64,000 bases of DNA from Ctena decussata (Eukaryota; Mollusca; Bivalvia; Lucinida; Lucinidae), in NCBI GenBank assembly GCA_963989385.1, contig OZ022511.1, forward strand, positions 1,550,001 to 1,614,000. Reading direction: 5' to 3'. Positions 53,583 through 64,000 of this stretch are shown in pieces. Both the position numbers and the translations under genes were made by a program. Each line of letters starts with the position of its first letter. Position 1 is the first letter of the stretch. The notes under the pieces were generated by a model. The model was not told the origin of the DNA. It ran no database searches and worked only from the letters and a program-made list of their open reading frames with translations.

Positions 53583-53846
53583 CTGCTCAGGAAAGTCGGC
53601 TCTTCGAGATATTCCCACCATCTGTTGATGGGTGATTTCAGTCTTAGAGAAATTGACGGGAACAATTACACACCAGCAGTAGGGGAGGAAGATAAAGCCA
53701 CTATATTTCTAGACTGTATATGTGATCGTGTATTAACCCAACATGTCAAGGAACTAACGAGAGTTAGAGAAAACAGCAAGCCACCTTTGTTGTATCTCAT
53801 TATAACGAATAAGGAGAATATGGTAAGTAATAAATACACATTATTA
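53583..53846 (+). pseudogene. Non-LTR retrotransposon endonuclease fragment
   Basis: Frame SSRYSHHLLMGDFSLREIDG, FLDCICDRVLTQHVKELTRV, PLLYLIITNKENMVSN is the C-terminal half of a LINE APE endonuclease (GDFN..EID, LTQHV-x-EPTR, LDLI-x-TN). Its reading frame continues in 54366-55043 across an insertion. Confidence 0.8.
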
Positions 53847-54365
53847 TAATAGTAACTTGACCTTGCGTACTGTATCACGTCGAGTGGATGAGCTCATACC
53901 ATCGGATCACCCGAGACGCTTGCGTCGAGGGTGATCCGATGGTATGAGCTCATCCACGAGGCGTGATACAGTATGCCAGATCAAATTACTATTATAATAA
54001 TTTGTTTATTATATACCTTAGGGAACAGCCAACCATTCATACTTGCCAGCGCTAATGCATCAACCCGGATTCGAACCTGCGCGACAGAGGTATGTAGCTA
54101 ATCGTGAGACAAATGCTGCCGACGGAGCTATCGAGGCGCGCCTTTCGCCCTGTTTGTTGACGTGACGTCATTAGTCCCGTTTCTCTGGTTCTCGTGTCTA
54201 CGATACACGTTAAAAATGACGCGCCTGATGCTGGAACTCAGCCATAGCCTCATTTTAAGGGATAGTGATACGGATTCAAAAAACGTCAGTTTGATACGGC
54301 TTTCTGTATCAGATGGCCAGAAAACAGGCAGTTCAAAGGGTGTATGACTGATAGGTATATAATAA
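53847..54365 (+). repeat. One-ended hairpin element, family H3, inserted in the LINE
   Basis: Left hairpin (53850-54003) has arms GATGAGCTCATACCATCGGA / TCCGATGGTATGAGCTCATC. A tRNA-like block (minus, GGTTCGAATCCGG, 54055-54140) and a CGTCA-rich arm follow. TAATAAA occurs at both junctions, a likely target duplication. Confidence 0.7.
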
Positions 54366-55043
54366 AGAATATAACGCTGGTCTGGGTAAAAGCGACAATC
54401 TAGGACTTGTATTTATGTTTTACTGTTATACAGAATTCATCATGAAAACCCATGCTTTCAAGAAAAGATGAAGGAAGCACGAACAACCCGTATGTAAAAA
54501 GAAGCAGTCTTGATGCAATTAGAACCAAACACAGAAAATGAAACACAAGTACTATATGGCACAAGATAGCTACAAGATAATTTCAATAAGTATAAAAATT
54601 CCAGAAATATTGTCACATCAGAGCTTAGAAAAGCCAAATATATGTACGAGAAGGACCTCAATACCAGAATCAAAACAAATAATAAACTCTTCCGGAGCTA
54701 CGTTAGGTCAAAGTCAAAGACAAAATGAGCAGTATCTAATCTTTCTAACTCATCGGACATGCTATCAAGAATGACCAGGAGACTGCTGATATTTTGAATG
54801 ACTTTTTGCCAGTTTGTTCGAAATAGAGGGCTATGACCCAAACCAGACTTTGAGAAATGCCAGTACGAACAGGACCCAAACTATATCTCTGTAATTGAAT
54901 AACATATTGAAAAAGCAATAAACCATTTAAAACAGTCAAAATCTCAGGGCCCGACAATATCCACCAAAAAAAAATTAAAAGAATCTCAATCCTCTTTTAA
55001 ACAACCATTAAGGATTATATTTCAAAGATCAGTACTTGATGAA
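54366..55043 (+). pseudogene. Same non-LTR retrotransposon, linker and start of RT
   Basis: Reads NAGLGKSDNLGLVF (end of endonuclease), RKAKYMYEKDL, AIKNDQETADILNDF, then KSQGPDNIHPK-like sequence opening the RT in a different frame. Many frameshifts and stops. It breaks off at the LTR at 55044. Confidence 0.75.
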
Positions 55044-57197
55044 TGTAACGCAGAAGGTTTTACACACGGTCGACACGGGTGTAGAGCCTTATGCGTCGCC
55101 AGGACGGCGGAGGGTGACTTCCGGTTAAAGGGTTATCTACTAGTGTAATACACTAACAAGGAAACTCTAACAACGTTAGAATTTTTTAAGTTTATATATA
55201 ATGTAAATTCTATATACAACAATACAATTTACAACTGTCACAATTACAATAATATACAACACATATCAGTTCATGTCGCTGGCCCAAGTAAGGTGTTTGT
55301 TTCAAATCTGTAATCGATTTGCGTACAATACGCAAATAGATTACCGTCTGACGTCAACACCGTACTCGGCTCAGCGCCATGAACTAAAGGAAAACACAAA
55401 GAACAAAAGACGTCAGTTTGAGCTCATACAAAAAAACAAGGCCTTATGTTGGTAGACTTCAATTCGTCGTTCCCTGGATCATGTCATGGGCCAGTCCATA
55501 TATCATGAGGAACACCAACTCATATAAACACGTGCACGATTATATACTGGTCGCTCCCTGGATTGTACCAGGGACCAGTCTATATATATTAAAACACCTT
55601 AGTGGACGAACACTGTCCCACACTTGATGTGACCTTCAGATCTTATCACAGAATCTGGCAAAACTGTGCTAACCACTTCCGCCTACATTTTGTGCTTCCC
55701 GCCTCTGCTTGGGAACCATGCACAAACGGCGTTGTAACTGCCTCTACCCGGGTTGGTATTAACCTGGAGACGTTTATCGAATCTCCAGGTGAGACGTGGC
55801 TCTAAGCCCTAACAGCTGACTGCCGGACTTGATGTGCCTAAAAATAACGAACTTACACTTAATACATTGTAACTACATAATAACAATACGTAAGACTTGG
55901 GCCTGTCTTGGAAATACCATACAACGCCCTCGGCGAATGCCGAGCATAACGTGCACACGCCAGCCGTGTCGCTAGACACGACTCGCGCTCACGATGTAAA
56001 GCTAAAAGTGTGCTTACCACTTCCGCCAATGAAGAAACGTAGATCCTACCACGCATGTGCGTCGAAGGATCTGACGTCAAACATTGTCAAGAAGTATACT
56101 GACGTCAACAGGCTTTACCATGACATACCCCACATAAAACATGAATAATCTAAACATAAAACATGAATAATCTAAACAATGTCCTATTTACATTAAATTG
56201 ATTGACCAAAATCTAACTCGCATATGTTTTTAATTCATTTCTTTAAACTAAGCGTAATACCATTTGCCATAGAATATAATAGCTGAATAAGCGTTTCTCA
56301 CACATTTGGGATCATAACGTTTGATCTGACATCATGACATCAATGATGTTGTACCATATGACGCCGTCTAATGAAGGCAAATCAAACGCATGATGACCAA
56401 ATGTTACCATTATAACTTATGGAAAAAACCCTTAATGCGGTGCATGCTATGGCGTCAATTGACGTCACGAGTACATAAATTAGTTCCATTACAAATCAAT
56501 CTACTTCTATAGGCCACGTATACGTGAAACTAATATAAAAAGTGCTGACGTCGCAATAACATGAATGCAACTGACGTCACATGAATAACATGAATGCAAC
56601 TGACGTCACTGGACGTCAAATAGACGCACACCATTGCAACCAACATCAGTGATATAAACTATTTCCGAAATTTACAAAACTTCCTAATATACAAATATTA
56701 TGCGCAGCATGCTTACTAACAAAATCGGTCGACACATGCGCAGCCTGATCACTGCCAACAAAATCAAATCAGTCGACACATATAATCATACCATATCAAT
56801 CAGAAGTCACATTTTTCATTCTTAGCCAAACTATTCTAAACAAATATAATAAAATCTTACCCTTCTAGGTCTTAACACAGAATCTGGGCACACAACAATA
56901 TAACATCCATCAAGAATTAAACAGCCACGTCTAACTTTTCAATAAAAGATAGGCGTATAAATACTAAGCGTCTCACTTTTAAATCATGGGACTCGAATCA
57001 AAGTGTGCAGGTACTCACATTAAAATCATGCAACACGCTGTCCAGGAGAGGTATTCACAAACAACCCATGCATAACGTAGCCACAATTTCCGTAAACATT
57101 TTATTACCACAGTTACCCTAAAAACTGTAGCCTTACTGATTGAAAGGATTAAAATAATCTCGACGACATAGTGGACGATTAGATCCATTTCGTAACA
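55044..57197 (-). repeat. 3' LTR of the Gmr1-like element, 2154 bp
   Basis: On the minus strand it starts TGTTACGAAATGG and ends CTTCTGCGTTACA. The partner LTR ends CGTAACA, so one base near the edge differs. Over the 1069 bases comparable with 62932-64000 I saw only that mismatch. The small frames within the LTR are not supported as genes. Confidence 0.85.
56455..56615. promoter_or_regulatory. Cluster of CRE-type TGACGTCA sites in the LTR
   Basis: Perfect TGACGTCA at 56460-56467, 56572-56579 and 56601-56608, the last two within a direct repeat AACATGAATGCAACTGACG. Possible CREB/ATF sites driving the element; binding is inferred. Confidence 0.45.
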
Positions 57198-57212
57198 TAG
57201 GTTTCCCCTTAG
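57198..57212 (-). promoter_or_regulatory. Polypurine tract of the Gmr1-like element
   Basis: Minus strand CTAAGGGGAAACCTA directly before TGTTACG of the 3' LTR. Confidence 0.7.
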
Positions 57213-57337
57213 GGAGAAAAAAACATAACAATGTTTCTTTTCTGAAATAGTACGAAATGCGATCGAATCGTAGGCTATGTCAAAACTGGAAAACTAGCTA
57301 TATACACAACAACGGTGCGATGCATAACGTGGCCAAA

Positions 57338-60300
57338 CTATCTACTAAGGTAGTCCGCCCCCAAATTATCTTGGCCGCGGATAGCAACGATCCTGAATCT
57401 GTACGGCTGTAATTTCATGGCCCAACGCATGATTCGGGGATTGAGCACCTTAGCTGTCTGCATATAAGACAAAGGTTTGTGGTCAGTTTCAAGTAGGAAC
57501 TCCGCCCCATACAGGTACTTACGAAATTTCTCAACACCCCAGATAATACCCAAACATTCCTTCTCAATTACAGAGTAGTTCTTTTCCCGAGGTAACAATT
57601 TCTTGCTAGCATAAGCAATCGGCAAACGACCTTCACCTTCGAACTCCTGAAGCAAAATAGCTCCAAGACCAACGTCTGAAGCGTCTGTTCGAAGTACAAA
57701 CGGGTTACCTTCTTGAAAAACAGGTAGGCGAAGAATAGGACTAGACGTGAGCCTACTCTTCAGGGTTTGAAATGCCCTTTCATGCTGATCTTGCCAATCT
57801 TTGATAGAATTAGGTCTATCCCGTTTAGTTAAATCAGTCAGAGGAGAAGCTATGGATGAGAAATTTGGGATGAAACGACGGTAAAACCCAGCTAATCCCA
57901 GAAAAGATTTAATTTGTCTTTTCGTACATGGACGAGGAGCATCTCTGATAGCCTGTATCTTGTCCTCTTGCGGTCGTACAGTCTGTCCGACGATATTGTG
58001 ACCAAGGCACTCGATACTGCCATATCCGACCATGCATTTAGATGGTTTTGCCGTCAATTTGGCCGACCTGAGCCGATCTAACACTTGACGTAATGACGTC
58101 ACATGATCCTTCCATGTTTCAGTGAATATCCACATGTCATCAACAAAGCTGTCAACATTTGGGAGATTGGACAATATGATTCTCATTAACCTACAAAATG
58201 AGGCTCCCGAATTGACCAAACCGAAGGGCATAGTTTTAAACTGGAATAAACCCTTAGGCGTTTCAAATGCCGTCAAAGGTTTAGACCTTTCAGTAAGACT
58301 GACTTGCCAATAACCCTTACTCAGGTCCATCTTTGTAAAGAATTTATGTCCCGACATTTTATTGATAACCTCCTCCATATTTGGCATAGGTTCTGCATCG
58401 AATTCCGTCACTTTGTTAAGCTTCCGGAAGTCGATACAGAATCTAACTGATCCGTCTTTCTTCGGAACTAAGACAACAGGAGATGAATACGGTGAAATCG
58501 ACGGCTCGATTACCCCTAAATCCAACATATCCTGTATCTCCGTCTCCATGACGTTACGCGTCTTATACGGGATAGAATAACCCTTCGTCCGTATGGGTTC
58601 TGACGTGAGTAGTTTGATATCGTGCTGTATTTGATCAGTTCGACCGGGTAAACTTGATAGTACATCCGGGTACTGTTTAATCAACGCTTCAACCTCCATA
58701 CGTTGTTCTGACGTTAACGTATCTGAAATACTGACGTCATTATAAGTTTCCGGTTCTTTAGCTGTCGGAAAAGCACAATCATCAAGAGAAAATTCATCAC
58801 TACCATCGTCATCAACCGACTCTGTAGTCTCAGTCGACAATAAACAATGTGACGGCACACTACGACGTTCGACATATTGTTTCAGCATATTAGCATGATA
58901 TGTACTCACGACACCATTGACGTCGATTTTATAGTCCATTCTATTCACCACCTCTACTACTTCATATGGACCCTTCCACTGCAATAACAGTTTATTACTG
59001 TCAGTTGGCAGTAATAACAATACTTTATCTCCCACGTTAAATTTACGCGACCTAGCGCGTTTGTCATAATAAGCCTTTTGCTTTACTTGTACTTTCCGTA
59101 AATTATCATGTGCTAACTTACACGTCTGCTCTAACCGTTCTCTCAACTCAATTACGTACTGGTACGTAGACAGAACCTGCTCATCCTGTACCTCTTCAGA
59201 CCATAATTCACGTAATATTGCCATAGGGCCCTTAACGTTACGTCCGTATAACAGTTCGAACGGAGAAAACCCTAATGACTCCTGCGGGACCTCCCTTATT
59301 GCAAACAGTAGTGCTGGGAGATATTTATCCCAGTCTTTTGGACGTTCTGCGCACATCCTACGTAGCATTTGCTTCAACGTCGCGTGAAAACGCTCTACGA
59401 GACCGTTGCAGATAGGATGATACGGCGTCGTGGTTAACTGCTGGAGTGATAACAGCCTGCTTACTTCTTTCATAACTTCAGCAGTAAACTGACTTCCGCA
59501 ATCTGTTAACATTTCATCAGGTATGCCAACTCTACTAAACATCTCAACTAACGCTTCGGCTACGCGTTCCGTTTCAATGCCGGGTAACGCTACCGCCTCG
59601 GGATATCTCGTCGCATAATCTATCATTGTTAAAATATAGCGGGATTTCCTGTCAGAACGAGGTTCTATCGGTCCAACTATATCAACAGCGACTCGTTTAA
59701 ATGGTGTGTCAATCTGTGGCAACTTTCCTAAAGGTACCTTAGTGACACGACCTTTTTGAATAGTCCTTTGACATATGTCACAAGATTTACAAAACCTTGC
59801 CACATCACCACAAATTCCAGGCCAAAAGAACTCAGTTAAAACTCTATCCATAGTTTTCTTTATGCCCAAATGACCTGACATCAAGGTTTCGTGCGCCAAT
59901 CTTAACACCTTTTCACGAAAACCTTCAGGGATAATAAGTTGCAAAGTGACCTTGTTTCCCTTAGTAAACTGCCTATACAATAAATCTTTCTTTCGAATAA
60001 ACTTAGTTTCACCCCGGTTCAATCCACGACTAATAGTCACATTCCCAGATTCCACTCTTTGCCTTATGCCATTCAATTTAGGGTCAACAACTTGGGCCTG
60101 CTTCAATGCCTCCTTATCACTAGCGATAATTTGATCAGGAACTTTAAGTTTCTTATAGACCTCTTCACCTTGCTTAGCTTGTGACCTAGTCACTGCCGCC
60201 ATTGCAAAATGGGACATATCGGGAAGTTTTGACCCGTCAATATTTCCAATAACCAGGTCATACAATGTATCTTCCATGCACAATGCCTCAGTTTTTCCTG

Positions 60301-62002
60301 TGAAAAATGGACAATCTATGTCAACCATTGCTAAGGGATACCTTTGGGTAGATTCATCAATCAAAGTTACATCAGATTCTCTACCAAGTAACTGATCATT
60401 AGAAACCAAGTTTCTACGAACGACACACCCAGTACAACCTGTGTCCCTTAAAACTACAACAGTCTTACCATTAACCGTACCCTGCGCTGTTGGTAATCGC
60501 GACCTTAAAAAGTAACAGACACCTTCCCTATCCACGTTATCATTGATTAATGGACTTTCTTCCTTACTCTTATAGAGACCTTCAATTTCATGAGACCTAT
60601 TCATTGTAGTTTTACAAAAGCTCATTTGATGTCCGCCACCCCGACCACGTCCGCGGGAATAACCCCGACCACGGCCACGATCTGAATTACTACCCTTCGT
60701 CTGCACAGTATCGCTCTTACTATGTGATCTTTGTGTCTCATCTTTCGGTGCATAACTACTCCCCTTACTTCCGCTATACCCGCTTGCACTTGCACCTACC
60801 TCCGCACTATATGCTTGCTTCCTATCGGGATTCTTAAAACATTTATATGTTAAATGTCCCTTACCACAAATACTACATTTTATCTCTGGCTTCGCACTCG
60901 GCTTATATTCAGATCTACTCTGAGTTACACCCTTACTATCACGCTGCCCCTTATTAACACAAGCGTAGACACCGCCACGTGCTTCTGCAAATAAATCTGC
61001 TTCCCTAGCCATCTCACCTAGATTCGTGAATGTTTTCGGTTTCAAATGAACATATAGTTCTTTACTACAGGATTCTAAAAACTGATCTCTAGCGAAAAAA
61101 ACGCAAACAGCTTCGTAAGACTGGTCTACTTTCGCCATTTTTAACCATTTATTAAGATACGACCTAAGTCTACTACTAAACTGAATAAACGTTTCGGACT
61201 TTTCAGGCCTATCATAGCGAAATTTCTTCCTAAATCCGCGTTCAGTCATATCAAAATTCTTTAACAACGCATCTTTCAACTTGTCATAATCCGCTGCATC
61301 ATCTACAGACAATCTATCATAGACATCAAGCGCGCGACCTTTAAGTAATGCGCTTAAATATGCAGCCCAAACGTTTTTATCCCATTTATTCGCCGTCGCG
61401 TATTTCTCAAACCTTGATAAGTAACTATCCATTTTGTCCTTACTTTCATCAAAATACGGTAATTTGGGATCTCGCGCATGCGCTAACTTTTCAGCCTTCT
61501 GTTTTTCTAATTCAACTCTAAACGTTACCTTCTGCAAATCTATCTGATTCTTTAACTCGCGTTGCTGCAATTCAAAACTATACTTCAACTTTTCTAACTC
61601 AACTTCGCTCGACAACTTTGCTTCCTTATCGCTTTCGACTTGATACAACCTAGCTTCCCTATCTTTCTCGGCTTGCCGCTCTATACTTGCAATCCGCGCC
61701 ATCTCGATTTCCCTATCCGCCGCAATCTTAGCTTCTTCCGTCGCGATCCTAGCTAACTCAATTTCCCTGTCTTTTTCGGCCTGCGCAATCTTTTCTTTCT
61801 CCGCCGCGATCTTCGCTAACTCAATTTCCCTGTCTTTATCGGCCTGCGCAATCTTTTCTTTATCAAGTGCCCTTACCGCGTGCCTTTCTGCCCTCTCAGT
61901 CTCTTGCTGTTGCCTTACAAATTCCTGCAACGCCTGCCCCTCATAACCTAACTCCTTTCCCGTCTTAACTAACTGATCCATGCCGCTTAACGTAATGCTC
62001 AC
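57338..62002 (-). CDS. Gag-Pol polyprotein, Gmr1-like (integrase before reverse transcriptase)
   Basis: 1554 codons, no internal stop. Residues 30-185 are a charged coiled coil with KEKIAQ-type repeats. Capsid-like gag is about 185-345. The zinc knuckle CSICGKGHLTYKC is at 376-388, followed by an RGRG-rich basic patch at 441-456. The aspartic protease motif is LRDTGC (D520). The integrase has its HHCC finger (H704, H711, C741, C744), the core triad D774, D834, E870 with exact D-35-E spacing, and a GPY/F-like block near WKGPYEVV (1009). Then comes RT (D1226, FVDDM at 1286-1290) and RNase H (D1440, E1480, D1507), ending GADYLSR. Normal Ty3/Gypsy order puts integrase last; integrase before RT is known from Gmr1-type elements. 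All catalytic residues I can check are present. The ATG at 62002 is the first in a long open frame, 929 bp inside the 5' LTR. Confidence 0.92.
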   Translation of the reverse strand: MSITLSGMDQLVKTGKELGYEGQALQEFVRQQQETERAERHAVRALDKEKIAQADKDREIELAKIAAEKEKIAQAEKDREIELARIATEEAKIAADREIEMARIASIERQAEKDREARLYQVESDKEAKLSSEVELEKLKYSFELQQRELKNQIDLQKVTFRVELEKQKAEKLAHARDPKLPYFDESKDKMDSYLSRFEKYATANKWDKNVWAAYLSALLKGRALDVYDRLSVDDAADYDKLKDALLKNFDMTERGFRKKFRYDRPEKSETFIQFSSRLRSYLNKWLKMAKVDQSYEAVCVFFARDQFLESCSKELYVHLKPKTFTNLGEMAREADLFAEARGGVYACVNKGQRDSKGVTQSRSEYKPSAKPEIKCSICGKGHLTYKCFKNPDRKQAYSAEVGASASGYSGSKGSSYAPKDETQRSHSKSDTVQTKGSNSDRGRGRGYSRGRGRGGGHQMSFCKTTMNRSHEIEGLYKSKEESPLINDNVDREGVCYFLRSRLPTAQGTVNGKTVVVLRDTGCTGCVVRRNLVSNDQLLGRESDVTLIDESTQRYPLAMVDIDCPFFTGKTEALCMEDTLYDLVIGNIDGSKLPDMSHFAMAAVTRSQAKQGEEVYKKLKVPDQIIASDKEALKQAQVVDPKLNGIRQRVESGNVTISRGLNRGETKFIRKKDLLYRQFTKGNKVTLQLIIPEGFREKVLRLAHETLMSGHLGIKKTMDRVLTEFFWPGICGDVARFCKSCDICQRTIQKGRVTKVPLGKLPQIDTPFKRVAVDIVGPIEPRSDRKSRYILTMIDYATRYPEAVALPGIETERVAEALVEMFSRVGIPDEMLTDCGSQFTAEVMKEVSRLLSLQQLTTTPYHPICNGLVERFHATLKQMLRRMCAERPKDWDKYLPALLFAIREVPQESLGFSPFELLYGRNVKGPMAILRELWSEEVQDEQVLSTYQYVIELRERLEQTCKLAHDNLRKVQVKQKAYYDKRARSRKFNVGDKVLLLLPTDSNKLLLQWKGPYEVVEVVNRMDYKIDVNGVVSTYHANMLKQYVERRSVPSHCLLSTETTESVDDDGSDEFSLDDCAFPTAKEPETYNDVSISDTLTSEQRMEVEALIKQYPDVLSSLPGRTDQIQHDIKLLTSEPIRTKGYSIPYKTRNVMETEIQDMLDLGVIEPSISPYSSPVVLVPKKDGSVRFCIDFRKLNKVTEFDAEPMPNMEEVINKMSGHKFFTKMDLSKGYWQVSLTERSKPLTAFETPKGLFQFKTMPFGLVNSGASFCRLMRIILSNLPNVDSFVDDMWIFTETWKDHVTSLRQVLDRLRSAKLTAKPSKCMVGYGSIECLGHNIVGQTVRPQEDKIQAIRDAPRPCTKRQIKSFLGLAGFYRRFIPNFSSIASPLTDLTKRDRPNSIKDWQDQHERAFQTLKSRLTSSPILRLPVFQEGNPFVLRTDASDVGLGAILLQEFEGEGRLPIAYASKKLLPREKNYSVIEKECLGIIWGVEKFRKYLYGAEFLLETDHKPLSYMQTAKVLNPRIMRWAMKLQPYRFRIVAIRGQDNLGADYLSR

Positions 62003-62913
62003 GTTAACTTAACTGAAACCGACGTTCACTTATAGTCACACACGTTAACTAAAACGTTAACAATAATAATAACAAACTAATCCAACTAAAACGTTGATAA
62101 ATTAGTATACTCGCGATCTAGACGTGGCTATTAAAGTTACGTTCATAACAGACCGGAAATGACGTCATAAACTGACGTTGACTTTGCCGAGAATTACTTT
62201 TCACTATTAGATGACGTAATTAGATGACGTAAATAACCCACCTACAATTACGCCCAACTTGATCTAGCGTATCGGATATACAAACGTAACGTATGTAACG
62301 CAACGTATTAACACTGACACGACAACTGTACGTCCTACATTACAAAACCATATAAGATACCAACGGTAAATCAAACTTAAGATTCCGCTATTAGGTTTAA
62401 TTCATTGTAACGATATTATATAACGTTACGAGTGACCTACGTTACTAAATCAGGACATAAAATGGACCTCAGTAACGGTTACGACACTACGTACAAACGT
62501 TTGAATTAATGAACTAACAGATTGTCATGCAACAGCAGTGCCAAGGTACTCAAACGGACCTTAAAACTAAATATGTATCATCCGTGCCAAGACAATTCAG
62601 GTCTATATACCTCAGTTTCCCCACTCAGATATGCAACCTGTTACATTCTATCACAAATTAATGCATGGGCTATCGCACTTCATCATGCAGGGAATAAGGA
62701 TAGTTGACCTTAATTGAGTGTAGGTTACATTTACAAGAATTTAGTGGCAAAATTGCTCCCCTAAAATTCACAGCCTTACAAACATCCTTACGTCACCTTA
62801 GAAAAGAACAATCAGAAAGTCAATAATAAAAAAAAATGTCTGACAATTGTGCCTAGATTCTGTATATATTGTCAATGTCTTACACTGGCAGATATTAACC
62901 AGAAGTCAAATCC
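62003..62913 (-). other. 5' leader of the Gmr1-like element
   Basis: Non-coding stretch between primer site and gag start. It is A/T- and ACGT-rich, with no frame of note on the element strand. Confidence 0.6.
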
Positions 62914-62931
62914 CGTTACTTCATGACACCA
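62914..62931 (-). promoter_or_regulatory. Primer-binding site of the Gmr1-like element
   Basis: Minus strand TGGTGTCATGAAGTAACG directly follows the 5' LTR end CGTAACA. TGGTGTCA pairs with a tRNA ending TGACACCA, as several tRNA-Leu do; the full tRNA match is not confirmed. Confidence 0.7.
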
Positions 62932-64000
62932 TGTTACGCAGAAGGTTTTACACACGGTCGACACGGGTGTAGAGCCTTATGCGTCGCCAGGACGGCGGAG
63001 GGTGACTTCCGGTTAAAGGGTTATCTACTAGTGTAATACACTAACAAGGAAACTCTAACAACGTTAGAATTTTTTAAGTTTATATATAATGTAAATTCTA
63101 TATACAACAATACAATTTACAACTGTCACAATTACAATAATATACAACACATATCAGTTCATGTCGCTGGCCCAAGTAAGGTGTTTGTTTCAAATCTGTA
63201 ATCGATTTGCGTACAATACGCAAATAGATTACCGTCTGACGTCAACACCGTACTCGGCTCAGCGCCATGAACTAAAGGAAAACACAAAGAACAAAAGACG
63301 TCAGTTTGAGCTCATACAAAAAAACAAGGCCTTATGTTGGTAGACTTCAATTCGTCGTTCCCTGGATCATGTCATGGGCCAGTCCATATATCATGAGGAA
63401 CACCAACTCATATAAACACGTGCACGATTATATACTGGTCGCTCCCTGGATTGTACCAGGGACCAGTCTATATATATTAAAACACCTTAGTGGACGAACA
63501 CTGTCCCACACTTGATGTGACCTTCAGATCTTATCACAGAATCTGGCAAAACTGTGCTAACCACTTCCGCCTACATTTTGTGCTTCCCGCCTCTGCTTGG
63601 GAACCATGCACAAACGGCGTTGTAACTGCCTCTACCCGGGTTGGTATTAACCTGGAGACGTTTATCGAATCTCCAGGTGAGACGTGGCTCTAAGCCCTAA
63701 CAGCTGACTGCCGGACTTGATGTGCCTAAAAATAACGAACTTACACTTAATACATTGTAACTACATAATAACAATACGTAAGACTTGGGCCTGTCTTGGA
63801 AATACCATACAACGCCCTCGGCGAATGCCGAGCATAACGTGCACACGCCAGCCGTGTCGCTAGACACGACTCGCGCTCACGATGTAAAGCTAAAAGTGTG
63901 CTTACCACTTCCGCCAATGAAGAAACGTAGATCCTACCACGCATGTGCGTCGAAGGATCTGACGTCAAACATTGTCAAGAAGTATACTGACGTCAACAGG
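62932..64000 (-). repeat. 5' LTR of the Gmr1-like element, cut by window end
   Basis: 1069 bp matching 55044-56112. By the length of the other LTR about 1085 bp more lie beyond the window. Confidence 0.9.

Larger units (their letters stand above)
55044..64000 (-). mobile_element. Gmr1-like Ty3/Gypsy-class LTR retrotransposon, right end cut by window
   Basis: LTRs at 55044-57197 and from 62932, one gag-pol frame (62002-57338), primer site at 62931-62914 and polypurine tract at 57212-57198, all on the minus strand. Domain order is gag, protease, integrase, RT, RNase H. Inserted in a LINE relic. Left flank ATGAA; the matching right flank lies outside the window. Confidence 0.9.

Noticed and set aside
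55273..56148. Several small frames, repeated at 63161-63968
   Set aside because: They lie inside the LTRs; their duplication reflects LTR identity, not genes.
1..64000. CRISPR arrays, operons or bacterial features
   Set aside because: The direct repeats present are minisatellites or transposons; spliced genes and SINEs show a eukaryotic genome.

Overview
The window is animal nuclear DNA, most likely from a bivalve mollusc. It is AT-rich, intron-rich and packed with transposons: tRNA-derived SINEs, palindromic MITEs, Harbinger MITEs, Penelope-like and non-LTR retroelements, and TIR-bounded tandem-repeat elements. I infer the group from the repeat style and from the best protein match I recognise, a mollusc-type ADAM/ADAMTS-like M12B protein. 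I cannot name the species.

Region 1 to about 25.1 kb holds one host gene on the minus strand. I could join twelve exons (25047 down to 1487) with consistent splice sites and reading phase, about 453 residues in all. They encode part of the propeptide, an M12B (reprolysin) domain and an ADAM cysteine-rich domain. The start and the end of the gene are not in the parts I could read. At the exon 8/9 junction the zinc site HExGHxxGxxH is replaced by Q-M-I-G-Q-S-L-G-V-S-N, so the protein should be a pseudoprotease. Its introns are filled with mobile DNA. These include a complete 530-bp LTR mini-retrotransposon (TRIM type) at 8684-9213 whose LTRs carry a tRNA-like Pol III promoter, a Penelope-like reverse transcriptase, and a minisatellite that begins exactly at a 5' splice site.

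Region 25.1 to 53.5 kb shows no confident host gene. It is a repeat field: eroded non-LTR retrotransposons (25.4, 27.3, 40.4 and 45.9 kb), three Harbinger elements with CWG target duplications of which one keeps a transposase fragment (29.1-30.9 kb), 240-bp palindromes, SINEs, one-ended hairpin elements, a local tandem duplication (37.7-43.1 kb), and long TIR-bounded tandem-repeat elements.

Region 53.5 to 64 kb is a nest. A non-LTR retrotransposon was interrupted by a hairpin element (53.85-54.37 kb) and by a young Ty3/Gypsy-class LTR retrotransposon (55044 to beyond the window end). That retrotransposon has an intact 1554-codon gag-pol in which the integrase lies before the reverse transcriptase, the order known from Gmr1-type elements. 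Its 2.15-kb LTRs appear nearly identical over the part I can compare.
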